The notes beneath the pieces are model-generated. The model had not been told where the DNA came from and searched no databases. It worked only from the letters and a program-made list of their open reading frames with translations. Source: HGM11525 sp036307445 (GTDB lineage Bacteria > Bacillota > Clostridia > UBA1381). Taken from it: DNA of 61,789 nt. Where the stretch lies: NCBI GenBank assembly GCA_036307445.1, contig JAXJXP010000001.1:1-61789 (forward strand), in the 5' to 3' direction. The number at the start of each line of letters is the position of its first letter. The stretch's first letter is position 1. Below are positions 60,564 through 61,789 of this stretch, one piece after another. Position numbers and translations under genes: made by a program.

Positions 60564-61789
60564 ATGGCAAATTATATAAGTAAAGAGGAAATGAGCCGTG
60601 TTTCAGGCTTTTATGAGCTTTTGCGCCGTGATAATGCGGAGTTTGAAGCGATAAACGGCAGAAAAAGACGTGCTTTGGTTGAAACGCACGGCTGTCAGCA
60701 GAACGAAAATGATTCTGAGCGGATACGCGGAATGCTAAAAGAAGCAGGGTATGAGTTTTGCGCCGAGCTCAATGAGGCTGATTTGGTGGTGTTTAATACC
60801 TGTGCAGTAAGGGAAAATGCCGAGGATAAAATATTCGGCAGAATAGGCATATTAAAGCATATCAAGGAAAAGGAAAACCCCGGTATGACAATTGCTCTTT
60901 GCGGTTGTATGGTACAGCAGGAGCATATTGCCGAGAAGATAAAAAAGACGCACAGACAGGTTGATTTGGTGTTCGGACCTCATGCACTTTACCGTATGCC
61001 CGAGCTTTTGTATAATGCATACCAGAGCAAAAAGTCGGTTATTGATATAGAAAACACAGACGGTGCAATTGCAGAGGATATTCCTGTGCTTCGTGATACC
61101 GACCATAAGGCGTGGGTGTCGGTTATGTATGGCTGTAACAACTTCTGTACATACTGTGTAGTGCCTTATGTCAGAGGCAGAGAGCGGAGCAGAAAGCCCG
61201 AATGTATTCTTGCCGAGATAAAGGAATTGGCGGCGGACGGAGTTAGCGAGATTACACTGCTGGGACAGAATGTCAACTCTTACGGCAAGGATTTAGAACA
61301 GGACATAGACTTTGCCGACCTGATAAGAATGGTAAATGGGGTAGAAGGCATCGAGAGAATAAGGTTTATGACCTCGCACCCCAAAGATTTTGGCGACAGG
61401 CTGATTGATGCAATGGCGGAATGTGGTAAGGTCTGCCCACAGCTGCATTTGCCGTTTCAGGCAGGCAGTGACAAGGTTTTATCTGATATGAACCGCCGCT
61501 ACACAAGAGCTGAATATTTAGAAAAGCTTAATAAGGCAAAGGCTCGTATTCCGGACCTTGCCATAACAACCGATATTATAGTCGGCTTTCCCACCGAAAG
61601 TCAGGAGGATTTTGAAGAAACGCTTACCCTTTTGAGGGAGGCGGAGTTTGATATGATATTCTCCTTCATCTACTCCAAAAGAGTTGGAACGCCTGCGGCT
61701 AAGATGGAGAGTGTTCTTTCGGAGGAACAAAAGCACAAAAACTTTGAACGTATGTTAGAGCTTCAAAACGAGATTTCAAGGAAGAAGAA
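60564..61789 (+). CDS. miaB: tRNA-2-methylthio-N6-dimethylallyladenosine synthase, 3' end beyond the window
   Basis: The first 408 codons of a radical SAM methylthiotransferase that modifies A37 of tRNAs reading UNN codons. The N-terminal cluster cysteines lie in THGCQQNENDS, FNTCAVRENAEDK and ALCGCMVQQ; the radical SAM motif is CNNFCTYCVVPYVRGRERSR. HLPFQAGSD and DIIVGFPTES follow in order. GAGAGGAAT precedes the ATG at 60564. The TRAM domain is cut off. In many Clostridia mutS and mutL follow, which cannot be seen here. Confidence 0.97.
   Translation, partial: MANYISKEEMSRVSGFYELLRRDNAEFEAINGRKRRALVETHGCQQNENDSERIRGMLKEAGYEFCAELNEADLVVFNTCAVRENAEDKIFGRIGILKHIKEKENPGMTIALCGCMVQQEHIAEKIKKTHRQVDLVFGPHALYRMPELLYNAYQSKKSVIDIENTDGAIAEDIPVLRDTDHKAWVSVMYGCNNFCTYCVVPYVRGRERSRKPECILAEIKELAADGVSEITLLGQNVNSYGKDLEQDIDFADLIRMVNGVEGIERIRFMTSHPKDFGDRLIDAMAECGKVCPQLHLPFQAGSDKVLSDMNRRYTRAEYLEKLNKAKARIPDLAITTDIIVGFPTESQEDFEETLTLLREAEFDMIFSFIYSKRVGTPAAKMESVLSEEQKHKNFERMLELQNEISRKK

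Overview
The window is 61.8 kb of AT-rich chromosome from a spore-forming member of the Firmicutes, most likely class Clostridia. The evidence is spoIVA, spoIIID and a gerK-type germination receptor operon, proteins with S-layer homology (SLH) repeats, Rex, an FMN-riboswitch RibU, long-form HPF, HemZ, a DnaI-type helicase loader, and Gram-positive promoters (TTGACA-17-TATAAT type). I cannot place it to genus from sequence alone.

The chromosome origin lies at about 14.5-16.3 kb. dnaA and dnaN are there with AT-rich gaps on both sides of dnaA, and two perfect parS sites (24482, 26219) lie next to parAB. Left of dnaA nearly all genes are on the minus strand. Right of it the first block is on the plus strand, as expected for leading-strand genes on two arms. 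The neighbourhood is atypical: recF, gyrB and gyrA do not follow dnaN. Instead an MBL hydrolase, hemZ, dnaI and a YpsA-like gene follow.

Layout: 0-2.4 kb, edge leader (possibly of an rRNA operon), lipoprotein, spoIVA. 2.4-4.2 kb, secreted protein related to the C-terminus of the main SLH protein. 4.3-7.7 kb, pgi, P-loop protein, thrC. 7.7-8.5 kb, ribU with its riboswitch. 8.6-12.5 kb, fumarase alpha and a large GT-C mannosyltransferase. 12.6-14.5 kb, hpf and eno. 14.7-21 kb, dnaA operon. 21-24.4 kb, parAB and serS. 24.5-29.4 kb, gerKABC, a 51-aa membrane protein, RNase P RNA, spoIIID. 29.4-32.8 kb, sugar operon with a degenerate AraD-like protein. 32.9-37.8 kb, cluster of dispersed palindromic repeats around an RNase H gene and the large SLH protein. 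37.8-42.6 kb, EamA, nadE, TM2, rarA, GNAT. 42.8-45.4 kb, GH3-like pseudoenzyme, rex, P-loop/Asp23 fusion. 45.5-50.3 kb, argD-argF-GNAT-argC-argB. 50.4-52.5 kb, second SLH protein. 52.5-60.4 kb, nhaC, folC, proC, yihY, trkH, trkA, metallophosphoesterase. 60.6 kb to the end, miaB, cut by the edge.

The observations I find most worth following are these: a two-size family of palindromic repeats (about 27 and 110 bp), one copy of which supplies the stop codon of the RNase H gene; NAD synthetase whose glutaminase cysteine is Gly163; three enzyme homologues with replaced active-site residues or a missing partner (GH3-like, AraD-like, orphan fumarase alpha); an unlisted-size fourth gene in the gerK operon; a recurrent RGGGACA motif concentrated between dnaN and gerK; a foldback element between argC and argB; and an SLH-less paralogue of the S-layer-like protein. 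No complete phage, insertion sequence, CRISPR array or tRNA was seen.
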